Assembly: GCA_922989275.2 (NCBI GenBank)
Contig: OV277858.1
Location: 11,656,001 to 11,720,000, forward strand
Direction: 5' to 3'
DNA length: 64,000 bases
Source: Gari tellinella
Lineage: Eukaryota; Mollusca; Bivalvia; Cardiida; Psammobiidae
Position numbers and translations under genes: made by a program. Below the pieces are notes generated by a model. It made no database searches, was not told the DNA's origin, and saw nothing but the letters and a program-made list of their open reading frames with translations. Below are positions 12,331 through 23,259 of the stretch, in pieces. The first letter of the stretch is position 1. The number at the start of each line of letters is the position of its first letter.

Positions 12331-13320
12331 TGATCCAATTTCAACAATAGTCAAACGTGTTTAAGGATGCGTATTTATATAGCGTTTGTTATACAAATAA
12401 GTGTAAAGTTATTTATACGTTTGAAGCTTTATTTAAAATGATATAAATACGCGTCAAGGCTTATGTAGACAACGTATAAACATTTTTGTACATGCCAATA
12501 TTACAGTCTGGAATAGAAATGTCAAAAAGGAACGGAACGTGGAACAGTAGTGAATAATATGAATGTTAACGTGTTTAAGTTTCATACAGAATAATTTAAA
12601 TACGCGACATATACCCTAAATACAATATAGATCAACATGCATGGAAAAACCACAACAAACCCCATTAAAGGTAAACACAGAGTATATCACATACCAACTG
12701 CCGAATTTAAGCATTGTTTTATATGTTCAAAGTTTGATAATTAAGCTGTATAATTGGCTACAAACTAAATGTAGGCTAATGTAACAGTGGAAATATGAAG
12801 ATAAGTGCTGGCTGCTGCTGCGACGTAATCTATGATAACGTGTAACTTTTTTATGTTAGAGTTACACGTAACAGATATATCATAAGTATCAAACAGGGGA
12901 CTTGTGACATGCATATGCAATATATTAAGTCTGACACAGGGAGGCGACATAATAGAGTTTTACAGTATTTGTCACAAAAGGTATAATTATAGCGACAAGG
13001 GGTACGACAGATTTCAGTTCACTCTCGTCCTACCCCAACATAACTTGTCATATCACGAATAATAGTTGATGAAACAACACGTTTTTGCATATCTCCCTAG
13101 CTAACATAAATCCCTTCCATAAAAGCATAACACAAACCGAACTGTTACAATGTAATTACAACAGTTACTGCGGCTTCCCACCTAAATGGCAGATTTTCGG
13201 AAGCTTGTAAAGGCGTTAATATTGCACATGTCATACAGTTTCACATATATACACATTTGGCACGGATCGAAACTGTTTTCCTCTCGAACCATTGAAACCA
13301 CAATACATTTACAGTTTTCC
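12331..13320. other. Intergenic DNA with a small hairpin
   Basis: ACGTGTAAC near 12,838 is inverted as GTTACACGT near 12,861, giving a 9-bp stem. Nothing else was recognised. Confidence 0.4.
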
Positions 13321-13324
13321 ATTG

Positions 13325-13326
<2 letters not shown>

Positions 13327-13365
<39 letters not shown>

Positions 13366-13379
13366 GGAGAGAGAGATAA
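13327..13379. repeat. (GA)n microsatellite
   Basis: An almost pure AG run of about 34 bp, followed by an interrupted AG-rich tail. It supplies a serine/leucine-rich stretch to the antisense ORF at 13,182-13,637, which is therefore rejected as a gene. Confidence 0.95.
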
Positions 13380-13499
13380 ATTGATAGTGATTGTTTCCAG
13401 GTGTATCCAAATAATCTTGGTAAAAATAATCAGTTTATATAAATGAAAAAACAAAGTTAAATAACCACCAGTGCATCTCTTGCAAATAGGGTGGCAGAA

Positions 13500-13636
13500 A
13501 GTAGTAGTAGTGACTATAGTACTAATAGTAGTGATAAACGCAGTAGTAATAGTAGTAGTAGTAGAAGGTGGTAAAATATATAGTAGTAGTATAAGGGTAG
13601 GTGGTAGTAGTAGTAGAAATGGTAGGTAGTAGAACA
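13500..13636. repeat. Imperfect (AGT)n tract
   Basis: AGT/GTA triplets, abutting the 5' end of the retroelement copy at 13,639. The insertion may have targeted, or been trapped in, this tract. Confidence 0.9.
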
Positions 13637-13638
13637 AG

Positions 13639-14600
13639 TACCACGTAAGATGTCAAAATCATCTCGTTTATCTACATCTTACAGGGTTTATATTTCACAA
13701 CTTATTCGTCTTGCTAGGGTCTGTAACTCTTTTGAGGACTTCCACATTTGTCATAAAACTATTACTGAAAAGCTTCTTAAACAGGGGTATAGATTTCATA
13801 AACTTCGTATAATATTTTCTAAATTCTTTTATAGAAATATTCCTCTCATTAACAAGTATAAATGTATATTAAAGACTTTTCTGCGGCAAGGTATTTCACA
13901 TCCGGAGTTTCATGGCGATGTGATTTACAGAATTCGTAAGATTCTTGGACATATGCATTTTCAAAACCTATTTGTTAAACGTATTAGATTTTTTCCTCAT
14001 AAAATATTAGGATCCAACTATTGGCTGCACACTTCACGTTTAGTTATCGATCAATCTACAATTGATAACTATGCTTTCCTCTTTGGTTGTGCGACGACAG
14101 ACAGGGCTTAGCACTACATGATGATGTATCTCTAAAGCCGTCTTTAACTGGGAGAGTTATGTCGGATTTCCGTGCTTTGTTTTTTCTCTTCCTCTCTGTC
14201 GTACCCCGAACCCAACCATGTCTTACAGTTACTCGTGACTTCAGACTAGTCGCTTGAGTACAATTTGACCGTTGCAATAGTGGGTTACTTTTAACACGGG
14301 CTTGAATGTTTAATTCCTTCCCGTTTTACTAATAATCTTGTCATAGAAATTTGTTAGATGTATTTACTTACTGTGTTGGCGGTCTCTTTGATTGTAAGGT
14401 AGTGGAACAGAGTTTGTATATGTTATGTACACTGTTCGTCTTTATAGGCGAATATAGGAGATAAGAGCGAGGTTGGGCGCCCCTAAACCCAGGTTTAACC
14501 GTCCACTGTTTTTTTTTTAATAATTAATTTATAATTAGTTATTGATTGCTACTGACCGTACTAAGGCGGGTACCTATATTCACTTGTTGTATGGTTCCTG
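13639..14600 (+). mobile_element. 5'-truncated retroelement, copy 1
   Basis: Copy 1 of an element found again, inverted, at 20,950-22,170, and as a short tail at 28,424-28,610. It holds the 3' end of a reverse-transcriptase ORF (stop at 14,109-14,111), then a shared 3' untranslated region through CCCTAAACCCAGGTTTAACC near 14,480 to the AATTAATTTATAATTA block near 14,525. The first ~30 bp (13,639-13,670) are in the opposite sense to the rest: they match the antisense of the region just upstream, with an internal deletion. The element thus begins with a short inverted segment. Confidence 0.8.
13650..14111 (+). pseudogene. Retroelement polymerase C-terminal fragment
   Basis: A 153-codon frame that aligns over most of its length with the minus-strand frame at 21,639-22,166. 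Shared blocks include VYISQLIR, KLLKQGYRFHKLR, ILGHMHFQNLFVKRIRF and the C-terminal CATTDRA. Sequences of this kind (YGVYISQL, GYRxHKLRK) form the C-terminal tail of a large class of invertebrate reverse transcriptases. No catalytic YxDD box is present because the 5' part is missing. The first seven codons come from the inverted segment, so the apparent start Met is an artefact. Against copy 2 it has several replacements, for example RLARV for RFARA, typical of a dead copy. Confidence 0.75.
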
Positions 14601-14639
14601 CTGTATATATTTCCATTATTGTCGCGTATTTTAATATTA

Positions 14640-15180
14640 TTCTAAATATTTTTGAACAGTTTAGACAGTACATGTAGTATTATTCACTACAGTTACTAAC
14701 AAGTTGCTGCCTTTTTCAATGATACAAGTTAAAGCACAACGTGTCTGAATGTTCTCTCTGGTCTGACATTAAAAATGTAGGCTTGAACATTAACATGTAT
14801 TTATATAAATGAATATGATTTAAACTGTTAGTTTAAGTTTGTAAACTCCTAACAGTAAATATGAAAACTGTTGCAAACTACACACCAAAAGCAGTCAAAA
14901 TTCAATTCAGCAACCATGTCTTTGTGACTCTGCATCGACGACTTTTATCTCCGTACATCAGTAATTGAGATACAATACAGTACATGTTAAAGGTCGAAGT
15001 AATTGGATTTACATATTTTTTTTGTGCAACCTTGATGCTGTTATGTATGCTCTAATACTGAAATGTTAGTTTTCAAATTCTATTCGTCAGTTTTGCTCGT
15101 TTGATATTATATTTTCAGTTAAAACAATGCGGCAAAAGTAACTGCTACAGATTTAAAGTGGACATTTAGGTAACTACATT
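14640..15180 (-). repeat. Dispersed repeat R2, copy 2
   Basis: In reverse complement it contains GATGTACGGAGATAAAA, GCAGAGTCACA, and AACAGTTTTCATATTTACTGTTAGGA, in the same order as copy 1 at 12,040-12,160. The outer limits are approximate. Confidence 0.6.
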
Positions 15181-15505
15181 TTAACATGGTGTTAAATACT
15201 ACGAACTGTCATGGTAAACATTTTGTCAAATGTGCCCGAAGAAACCTAATGAAAATGGAGACTACTAGTTTGGAAAATTGATATACATCACAATCAGGAA
15301 ACAAGTACACATATGATATAAGTGTGGGTGTGTAAACTGTGAGTGTTGACATAACACTAAAACACGCCGCTGTACAGCAATTTGTAAAGACCGTATATGG
15401 TTGTTACTTCTGTAAAGTTTCGGACCTCATAACCTTTAATATTGAAAGGTGATTACAACTGCTATAGCCGTTGGTCTACAGTTTTCATACTTGCAACCAG
15501 TTATA
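15181..15505. other. AT-rich spacer
   Basis: No feature seen. Confidence 0.4.
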
Positions 15506-15507
15506 AT

Positions 15508-15692
15508 TGTTTCGTAACCGAGTCATTCCGTAACTGGTAAGAAAGTGAAAAGTCATTCCCTAACTCATTTTTGAGTCATTTCGTAACCACCAAAAGTGAT
15601 TATGTTCCCAGAAACATTTTGAAAAGTAACGACCCAGAACATGGAAGAAGTCATTTCGTACCCTTTGAAAATGGAATAAGTCATTTCGTAAT
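15508..15692. repeat. Clustered GTCATTTCGTAAC motif
   Basis: Five close matches to AGTCATTYCGTAAC start near 15,521, 15,551, 15,573, 15,649 and 15,679, with a half-copy near 15,509. Spacing is irregular (22-76 bp). It is a degenerate minisatellite; the 61-aa ORF across it is incidental. Confidence 0.75.
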
Positions 15693-16365
15693 CGATTTTT
15701 ACACGGCCTTTAAAATGTTGTGCTCATATTGTGTGTCTAAAAATTATATAGAATAGTACAATTCCTCACCAAACAATTAAATAAATACAAAGTTTAAAAA
15801 AATGCATTTAAAGAGAGTTGTTGGTACTTATTTATAATAAACCGTGAATAATAGAATAGTTATCAAGTTGTTGATGGTTATTCAAACAGGAAACTATTAC
15901 GTATTCCTAATTAAACTAGTTTTAACACTTCCAACATGCAAATTAATGTTCAATACAAATCAACTAAATTTGTTTCATATAGATATCTATTGTAGTTAAT
16001 ATAAGTAATGAAATTAGTCAAAAAGCTTGAATGTTACCAACAAACATGTTGGTGACCATTTCGGATTTCAATGAGTCTGAAACTGCTCTAAAACATTTTC
16101 AAAATTTGAATTTTAGGTATACATCATGATAATTGCTAACAAAATAACACCTTTAAATCTCTAACACATGAAATAAAAGCCCAATAAGAATGTCAGTGCT
16201 TTGCTAAAAAATCCTAGGGCAGACAACTTTAACCTCATTATCTGTCCTTATCACTATTTAATTACGCGGCAGACGATTGTCTTCGAACTCCAGAAGAGAT
16301 ATGCAATAAGATAGTACCAACATGTTGCATGGTGCTTTCAGCGCACATACAAGTGGTCTGCCGCT
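15693..16365. other. AT-rich intergenic DNA
   Basis: No feature seen. Confidence 0.4.
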
Positions 16366-16369
16366 GAGA

Positions 16370-17640
16370 ATAAGTAGTAAACATCACTTGGTACAGCTGT
16401 TTTAAATATTAAGGTCCTTTAATATCGATTCATCATTGATGCGTGGTTTAATGTTACAAATTCTAAACACGGATTCTGGTCGGGATTCAGCCTGATTCGT
16501 TTCCCCATTTGACATAAAATTACAAGTCGATGTATTTTTAATCATGAGATGAGTATGCAGGACAATATAATCAATTTTCCATTGAAACGGACGGCAACTT
16601 CAAATTTTGCACTTGAAACTTTGCCCCGAGAGACACCGATTAATTTTACCATAGCACGAATACAGTTAAACTTTTCTAAAATTGATGTCGTCATGTATCT
16701 AATAATTGAAAAAATGAGTAACAGCTGAAAAAAAAAACATAAAGGAAATACAATCAGCTAAAAGTGTTATAGCATACACGTATATATCTGTATCAATAAC
16801 GCCGCTTGTGTAGGTAAACAGTCACTGTTGAGGCAGAATCCGGTGTAGAATGACTCTATTGTAAGTCGACAATAATACATCTATGACACTTCGGTTACAA
16901 GGTCACACACCCTTATCATGCTGAAATATATAATTGACCTAAACTATGATAGTCCTTAGACAAAATAATGGTCGCGACAGTTTTGAAACAAACCGCTGCA
17001 AATATATAAATAGGCAATTAGTTGCATTACCGTGTTGCATACTATTCATATATCTTTTTTTTAAAGAACGTATATAAACATTGATTATACCTAACGGGTT
17101 CGTAAATACACCCACATGATTTTGAATAAGGCTGTCCAAACACATTGTTTACTTAAGCGTATCAAAGGCAGACAATGGGATAGTTACATTTACAACCTTT
17201 AACCAGCTTTTTATTCTATTTCGTTGTATACAGTTAGCCTTTGTCATTGACCTTATCATGGTACACATTGTTTGTCTGCGTTCGTTTAGATACGTATTTA
17301 CACAAGCGTTAAATTAAAAAAGTACAAACTGCTGAAAATCTATTTTGTTCAATCCGAAAATAGGCGTCAAAAGGAAATATTCAGTTACAACAATTACGCT
17401 TGATATTTATATGTACCGAGTCAGCGAGGAAATAGTTTAAACCGGAGTTCATCTAAGTTTTTAAATTAATATTTATAGTTGCATATTAGGTGTTGCGTCA
17501 ATACATACGAATTTATTTGGCAAACATGTATTTAAAAGATTTACTGATAGTGAATATATAGTAATGAAAAGCCGGACCAGAATTTGAATGCTTTACCAAA
17601 TCCACATAATAAAACGTGTAATGACGCTTAAATATGTGTC
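16370..17640 (+). repeat. Dispersed repeat R1, copy 3 (longest uninterrupted)
   Basis: The best continuous R1 copy. Landmarks: CACTTGGTACAGCTGT near 16,385; TCATCATTGATGCGTG near 16,428; CTTTGCCCCGAGAGACA near 16,618; GACACTTCGGTTACAAG near 16,885; TTTAACCAG near 17,195; GCGTTAAATT near 17,305. All recur in order in the split copy at 32,070/34,720 and inverted at 51,480-52,690. No conserved ORF was found. It is directly followed by repeat R3, as in the second full copy, so R1+R3 appear to have been duplicated as a unit. Confidence 0.8.
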
Positions 17641-17644
17641 TAGA

Positions 17645-18760
17645 CTGGGCCGTTTGCTGAAACATTATTATACTTTTTATCTTTAAGAAAAGCAATCTTC
17701 TCTTAATTTCCGGCATTTTACACTAAGTATTTGATGATTCACTCTTAGAAAGTGAAAATAGCGAAGAAAATTCTAAACTCGACAAATTCATTAAATAATT
17801 ATCTTAACATTTCTTTACTCGACAAGTTTACTAAATACGAAAATTATATATGTCTTAGAGCTCGGCCATTTCAAATAAGCATTTGGGGATTCCCTCTTAC
17901 ACAGATGCAAAAACTAAGACAATTTTCAACTGGAAACATTTACTATATAATTTCCTTAAAACGTTAAAAAACTGTTGATTGATTGATGGATTGATTTTAT
18001 TTTGGCAATAGTGGCATAACATGGCAGCACAAATACATTCACATATCATTCAATTTATAACAAATAATGCTTACACATGAAAATGCACATAATATGCTCA
18101 CTAATACCAATGATTGCACATAAAAAGGAACCTGTTTTTGCCCTTATTTCCAGTGTGGTCCCCTATACTAGTGGCAGTTCGATGCATTGATTATACATAT
18201 ACAACATTTTAATTTAATTATATGAAAATATTTACCAAGATTTCAATATCACATAGTTTCTGAAAATATCAAATCACCCTCTCTTAACTCTTTATTTTTT
18301 TCTAAGATGAATACACTGACGTTAATGAAGCAGTTATTATTTTCTGAGAATAGTTAGAATAGTTAGTTTGTTGAATGAAATTCGTTTATAGACATACATA
18401 TACGTTTCGCGGAAGCTAGTGGGCCGTTTGTGTTTGAGTTGTTTCGTAAAAGTGGGTCAACTTCGGGGTGGTATGACGTCATTACAAATGACTGAGGGTA
18501 CCGTTTAAGACATTATTACCTATGGTCTTCATCGCCAAAACGTGATAAAGACCGATATATATAATCAATATATATATTTAAGTAATAAATGGTAACTTTA
18601 TGTACCACAACTAGCGTAATGACATAATTACATGTAGTTCCATAACAATAATTAATCGAATTTCAACGATGTCACTGTGGCTCAATAGGGAACGAGTTGG
18701 ACTAGCATATCGGGGATAGCAGGTTCGAACGATTCAAAAACCTGCTAAGCTTATAGTTTC
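17645..18760 (+). repeat. Repeat R3 with tRNA-like head, copy 1
   Basis: R3 begins GGCCGTTTGCTGAAACAT (17,648; other copies read CGTATTCTGAAAC). It carries alternating CTTAG/CTAAG-rich sequence, then a conserved ~450-bp body (ATACGTTTMGC, GACGTTTGTGTTTGAGT, GACGTCATTACAAA, CTTCATCGC) and ends with a tRNA-like segment at 18,671-18,731. Compared with other copies it has an extra ~260 bp between about 17,970 and 18,235. Confidence 0.75.
18671..18731 (+). repeat. tRNA-derived pol III promoter within R3
   Basis: GTGGCTCAATAGG resembles the A box, and CAGGTTCGAAC, about 40 bp on, resembles the B box. No tRNA cloverleaf is intact. The same segment recurs at 32,926-32,992, 34,262-34,331 (inverted) and 36,369-36,430. 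Confidence 0.75.
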
Positions 18761-18950
18761 CAAAATGTTCGGTACAATTATACTCCATCTCCGTATACTG
18801 TAGTCTGCTTCCACTATGTTGTCAGAAATATCGTTTTAAAGTAGTACGACTATTTTAATTACGACTATTTTAATTCAAATGCACGTTCCAAGCAGTTTTA
18901 ATCCTAATCAGATCCCGCGTTATGTGGTGTTTCATTATGATTCAATTTAT
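18760..18950 (+). repeat. Decayed TTAA/hairpin MITE fragment
   Basis: GTCTGCTTCCACTATGTTGTC, ATATCGTTTTAAAG and CAGATCCCGCGTTATGTGG match in order the MITE at 33,096-33,340, including a damaged central hairpin near 18,910. Confidence 0.6.
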
Positions 18951-19015
18951 TTTAAATTACAATGTGCAAATAGAATGGATACAGCTATAGATCCAAACTT
19001 GTTTGCCAGTAATAT

Positions 19016-20030
19016 TTAACCCTCATCCGGACCTTTGAGCAACTATCCTATTGATACTTATGGGGTCCATTGGACCCCATTTTATAACTTTGATGTGTTT
19101 CTTAGTCAAGATAGGTATTTATTACATAACACATGCTATACTATTAATGACTTGATTTATGTTGTATTGTAGCGATGACACGGAAACGTATATATTACAG
19201 TTACCATGGTAACCAGTGACCATAGTAACACAAAAAATAAGGTTTGTTTTGCAATAAAATATACTTTTGCACAAAATGTACAGATGGCAAGATGTGGGCA
19301 TATTAATCACTATATATATATATATATTGTTATATTAATAGATCATCTTTTACAGAAAAATGTAATATTTTGAAGAAAAAAATGGCAAAAAAAGGTTGGG
19401 GTCCAGTGGACCCCAAATAATGATTATGCATACTAACATGTCATTTTTTAACTATGACTGATTTGAAAACGTTATAAATTGAATATATGTCACCAAACAA
19501 CTTACTAGCTAATCAATCTAGTGAATATGTCAAGCTTTATATCTGCTTCTAATTATTTCATAGCAAGAATTGCCCAATTGATTCGATATGTCAGTGTGCA
19601 TGTCAAAACTCCGTGCAGTATGTAGTATGACGATTGCATTGAGACAATAACGGATAAAATACATGTGAGTGAACTAGTAAGGCAAACACACATATATATA
19701 TATATATTGCACTTTACAAACACACAACTTCAAATGGTTATAAGATATACAAGTTTTAACTAATAATTGCTTTACAAATGTTTTATGACCATCTGCTTCA
19801 CATGTCTGATAAGCATCATGTATGAGTTCTACATGCATTTGCAGCTGCTAAAACAGGCTGGTTTAACCTAATGGTACACTCCAAATTTTGTATCATTTGA
19901 ATGAAAATTGATTTGAGGTTTAAAGCCCTCACCAGCATTTGCATTTATTGCGATACATTAATGAAATAACAAGAAATTGTATTAAACAAAAGGTATATAT
20001 GAGTCAACAGTACGGGATTTAAAGGGTTAA
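19016..20030. mobile_element. piggyBac-like non-autonomous element, ~1.0 kb
   Basis: Both ends are TTAA: TTAACCCTCATCC at 19,016 and, on the complementary strand, TTAACCCTTTAAATCCCG ending at 20,030. The TTAA duplication plus CCCT termini are typical of the piggyBac superfamily. Two nearly identical palindromes, GGGGTCCANTGGACCCC, lie at about 19,062-19,078 and 19,398-19,414, inside the left third. No transposase is encoded, so it would depend on a partner in trans. Two TA-dinucleotide runs (19,311-19,328 and 19,690-19,704) lie inside. Confidence 0.75.
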
Positions 20031-20780
20031 CGAAGATTAACAATCCCCATATATTAGGGCAAGATAATTTAAGAGTACCATAAACTGCTCTGGGACTTTT
20101 CAGCTTCAAAAAACATTCTGCTTAACACGCCACAACACTAAAATCATGAAGTGGTAGTAATATATATTGCTTAGCAATACAGTATAGCATTTAGATAGAA
20201 TGTTACAAAGCAATGAAAATGTGCCCGTTAACGTATAGACAATGTCACATTTAACTGTAAATTTGTAACATACAGTTACCTTTTTAAAAAATATAAAGCT
20301 ATCAACTGCTCAGACAGAAAAAATGTTTTCTTAAATATTTTTAAAATAATAAAACAACAAAAAAGGATGTTTTAATCAGAAATGTGCAGTATATATCTCA
20401 GCTTTGTCTGACTGTTACAATATACGAATATATTTGCTTATAATCTAAAATTGACTATTTTGTACAATGGTACAGCGAGCACATAGTAGGCGACATTACA
20501 GTACGGACACTTACAACAGATAAATAGTTTGATTAAATAAATATTGAAACGCCGAAATCATACACTTGGCTGATCGTACATCTCTATCGCTAGTAATTCG
20601 AATAAATATTAACGGAACAGAGAGAAGTTTAATCACTGCGCTAGGGTCATTGAACACGATGACTTGTTAAGTTGTTATATGTGCCATTGTACCAACTGAC
20701 ATACGGTCCAATATATTGTAAATCTGTCAACTAAATTGTGTATACTTCATAGTGATGAGATCTGAAACTGACAAGACACA
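20031..20780. other. AT-rich intergenic DNA
   Basis: No feature seen. Confidence 0.4.
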
Positions 20781-20949
20781 ATTAAAGTCAACAAAATGGA
20801 TACATTATCTTTCTGTCTCCAACACACACGCATGCAAACACAACCAACACATGTTCGCCATACGGTTGCTTTGTAACTATTGATTTGATTATAAAAAAGA
20901 ACAGCCCAGTTAAGGCATAAGGATGATATTCCAAAGTCATAAATAAATA

Positions 20950-22170
20950 CGAAAAAGACTCAAGCAGGAAACGTAACACGAACAATACACCCACCTCTCA
21001 AGCAAAACACACACATACACACAGTCATACCATAACACACACACAAACACGCACGCAATACCATTTTTTCATCCACACGCTAACATAACACACACACACA
21101 CACACGCACGCAATACCATTTGTTCATCCACACACTAAATAGAAAACACACGCAAGACAAACATAAAGCAAAGTGAACATAGGAGCCCGCATTGGTACGG
21201 TCAGTAGCAATCAATAATTAATTATAAATTAATTATTAACAGCCACTGGGGGGTTAAACCTGGGTTTAGGGGCGAACCTCACTCTTATCTCCTATATTCA
21301 CCTATAAAGACGAACAGTGTACATAAAATATAAAACCTGTTCCACAACCTTACAATCAAAAAGACCGCCAACACAGTAAGTAACTACATGTAAAACATCC
21401 AACAAAAATTCTATGACAAGATTATTAGTAACACGGGAAGGAATTAAACATTCAAGCCCGTGCTAAAAATAACCCACTATGGCAACAGTCAAATTGTACT
21501 CAAGCGACTAGTCACGAGTAACTGTGAGACATGGATGGGTTCAGGGTACGACAGAGAGGGAGAGAAAAAACAAATCACGAAAATCCGACATAACTCTCCC
21601 GGTTAAGGATGGCTTTAGAGATACATCATCATGTAGTGCTAAGCCCTGTCTGTCGTCGCACAATCAAAAAGGAAAGCATGGTTATCAATTGTAGATTGAT
21701 CGATAACCAAACGTGAAGTGCGTAGCAATATAGTTGGATCATAATCTTTTTTGAGGAAAAATCTAATACGTTTCACAAACAGGTTTTGAAAATGCATATG
21801 TCCAAGAATCTTACGAAGTCTGTAAATCACATCACCATAAAACTCCGGATGTGAAATACCGTGCCGTAGAAAAGATTTTAAGTTACATTTATACTTGTTA
21901 ATGAGGGGAAGATTTCTATAAAAGAATTTAGAAAATGTTTTACGAAGTTTATGAAATCTGTACCCCTGTTTAAGAAGCTTTTCAGTAATAGTTTTATTAC
22001 GAATGTGGAAGTCCTCAACAGAGGTACAGGCCCTAGCAAAACGAATAAGTTGTGAAATATAAACCCCGTAAGATGTAGAACGGGGAACGTCGCCATCTAG
22101 ATGAGGATAATTTACAATACTAAAATCAAAATCATCTCGTTTATCGTAAATCTTAGAAGAAACATGTTAG
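20950..22170 (-). mobile_element. 5'-truncated retroelement, copy 2
   Basis: The better preserved copy, reading right to left: polymerase C-terminus (22,166-21,639), 3' untranslated region, then a (TG)n-rich tail (the plus strand shows CA repeats at 21,003-21,110) ending near TTTCCTGCTTGAG at 20,960. The tail from about 21,194 to 20,963 matches the short copy at 28,424-28,610. It is inverted relative to copy 1. Confidence 0.85.
21639..22166 (-). pseudogene. Retroelement reverse-transcriptase C-terminus (175 codons open)
   Basis: An open frame on the minus strand from codon CAT at 22,164-22,166 to the stop at 21,639-21,641. It has no natural start: a TAA sits directly upstream, where the element is truncated. 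In order it shows KIYDKRDDF, FSIVNYPHLDGDVPRS, YGVYISQLIRFARAC, KLLKQGYRFHKLRKTFSKF, HPEFYGDVIYRLRKILG and CATTDRA. The KIYDKRDDF-to-GYRFHKLR block is the characteristic end of a family of invertebrate reverse transcriptases, seen here without the palm domain. The frame is free of stops and frameshifts and close to the family pattern, so this copy is younger than copy 1. The precise clade is not assigned. Confidence 0.8.
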
Positions 22171-23040
22171 TATATATGAATTTTTCTTTGAGTAATGTAG
22201 TGAATAGGTTAAGGCATGTAGGATCATGATGAAACATATTAAATTATATATGTTGCGGGCCATTTCACATAGACTAAAGATATATCAATACGACAGAAAA
22301 TCAGTTTGGATTTAGAAAACACGACACATAGTTTCTATCCAACCATTGTGCGATACTTTTTGATCCACTTTAAACAGCAGTTTATATATTAATGACTACG
22401 TTTGATTTAGTCAGGTGTCGTGCTAAGCGTCGCTTTCCGCTCCCTAAATGACACATATGACAGTTAGACGACACACATGTTTGGTGCCGATGTTTTATGC
22501 TGACTATTCGTGGTGATTTGCAACCTAAAATGCGTTTTAACTAACATATCCCGACCATTTTGGTAAATTACATTATCAATTATGATCAAAAGAGCATTAT
22601 GCAATCTCTAAATGCTCCGCACATCAACACTAACTTACATAAGCAGTGTCCTCATTGAATCATGATTCAAATTGAATGAAAATAATATGAATAAAACATG
22701 ATATTTTAGTTCGGGCATATGCAGTTTTTGGACAATTCATTTTGGATAAACAAGTTTTAATATTGAGGTAAGACAATAGTTTTACTGACAAACAGTTATT
22801 TCCAATGACCATCAAAATCTTATCGTTGTAAAATTAATTTTACATTACCTTAGAGTCCCATGGTGCTTTCAGAACTTTTTTTAATATCTGAAATACAATA
22901 ACGGGTACTAATTATAAAATCAATCCGTATGGGCCAAACTGATCTATGAAATGTTGAAAACAGACCTAAATCACCAAAAAGGGCAATTTAAAACCATAAC
23001 AAACCGAAAATAAAACTTCTGACATACACAATACCGCCCG
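22171..23040. other. AT-rich intergenic DNA
   Basis: No feature seen. GC content rises towards 23,030. Confidence 0.4.
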
Positions 23041-23049
23041 GCTTAGTGT

Positions 23050-23152
23050 CACGTGATACGGTCAGTATAAAATTCATAGTGTGCAGCCGTGTTCAGAATA
23101 TTGTTATACACAGTTCAACACAACTGTAGTCAAACGAAAGCAACGAGGGTAA
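23050..23152 (+). promoter_or_regulatory. Possible TATA promoter and first-exon splice donor
   Basis: A CACGTG E-box (23,050-23,055) is followed by TATAAAA (23,066-23,072). About 75 bp further on is a consensus 5' splice site, AGG|GTAAGTAT, with GT at 23,149-23,150. This would fit a TATA promoter with a short non-coding first exon on the plus strand. No downstream exon could be identified; the satellite starts about 100 bp later. Confidence 0.25.
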
Positions 23153-23259
23153 GTATTTATGCGTATTTTAGGGCCCATCGTATGGCCTAACAGTAAACGC
23201 CCTGTTCATCCAGCTGTCAGTCTCTCCGCCCGTCCCTCAGTAAGTCATTCAGACTTTCA

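Noticed and set aside
13182..13637. 151-aa minus-strand ORF
   Set aside because: It spans the (AGT)n and (GA)n tracts; its low-complexity residues come from the repeats and it has no start or domain support.
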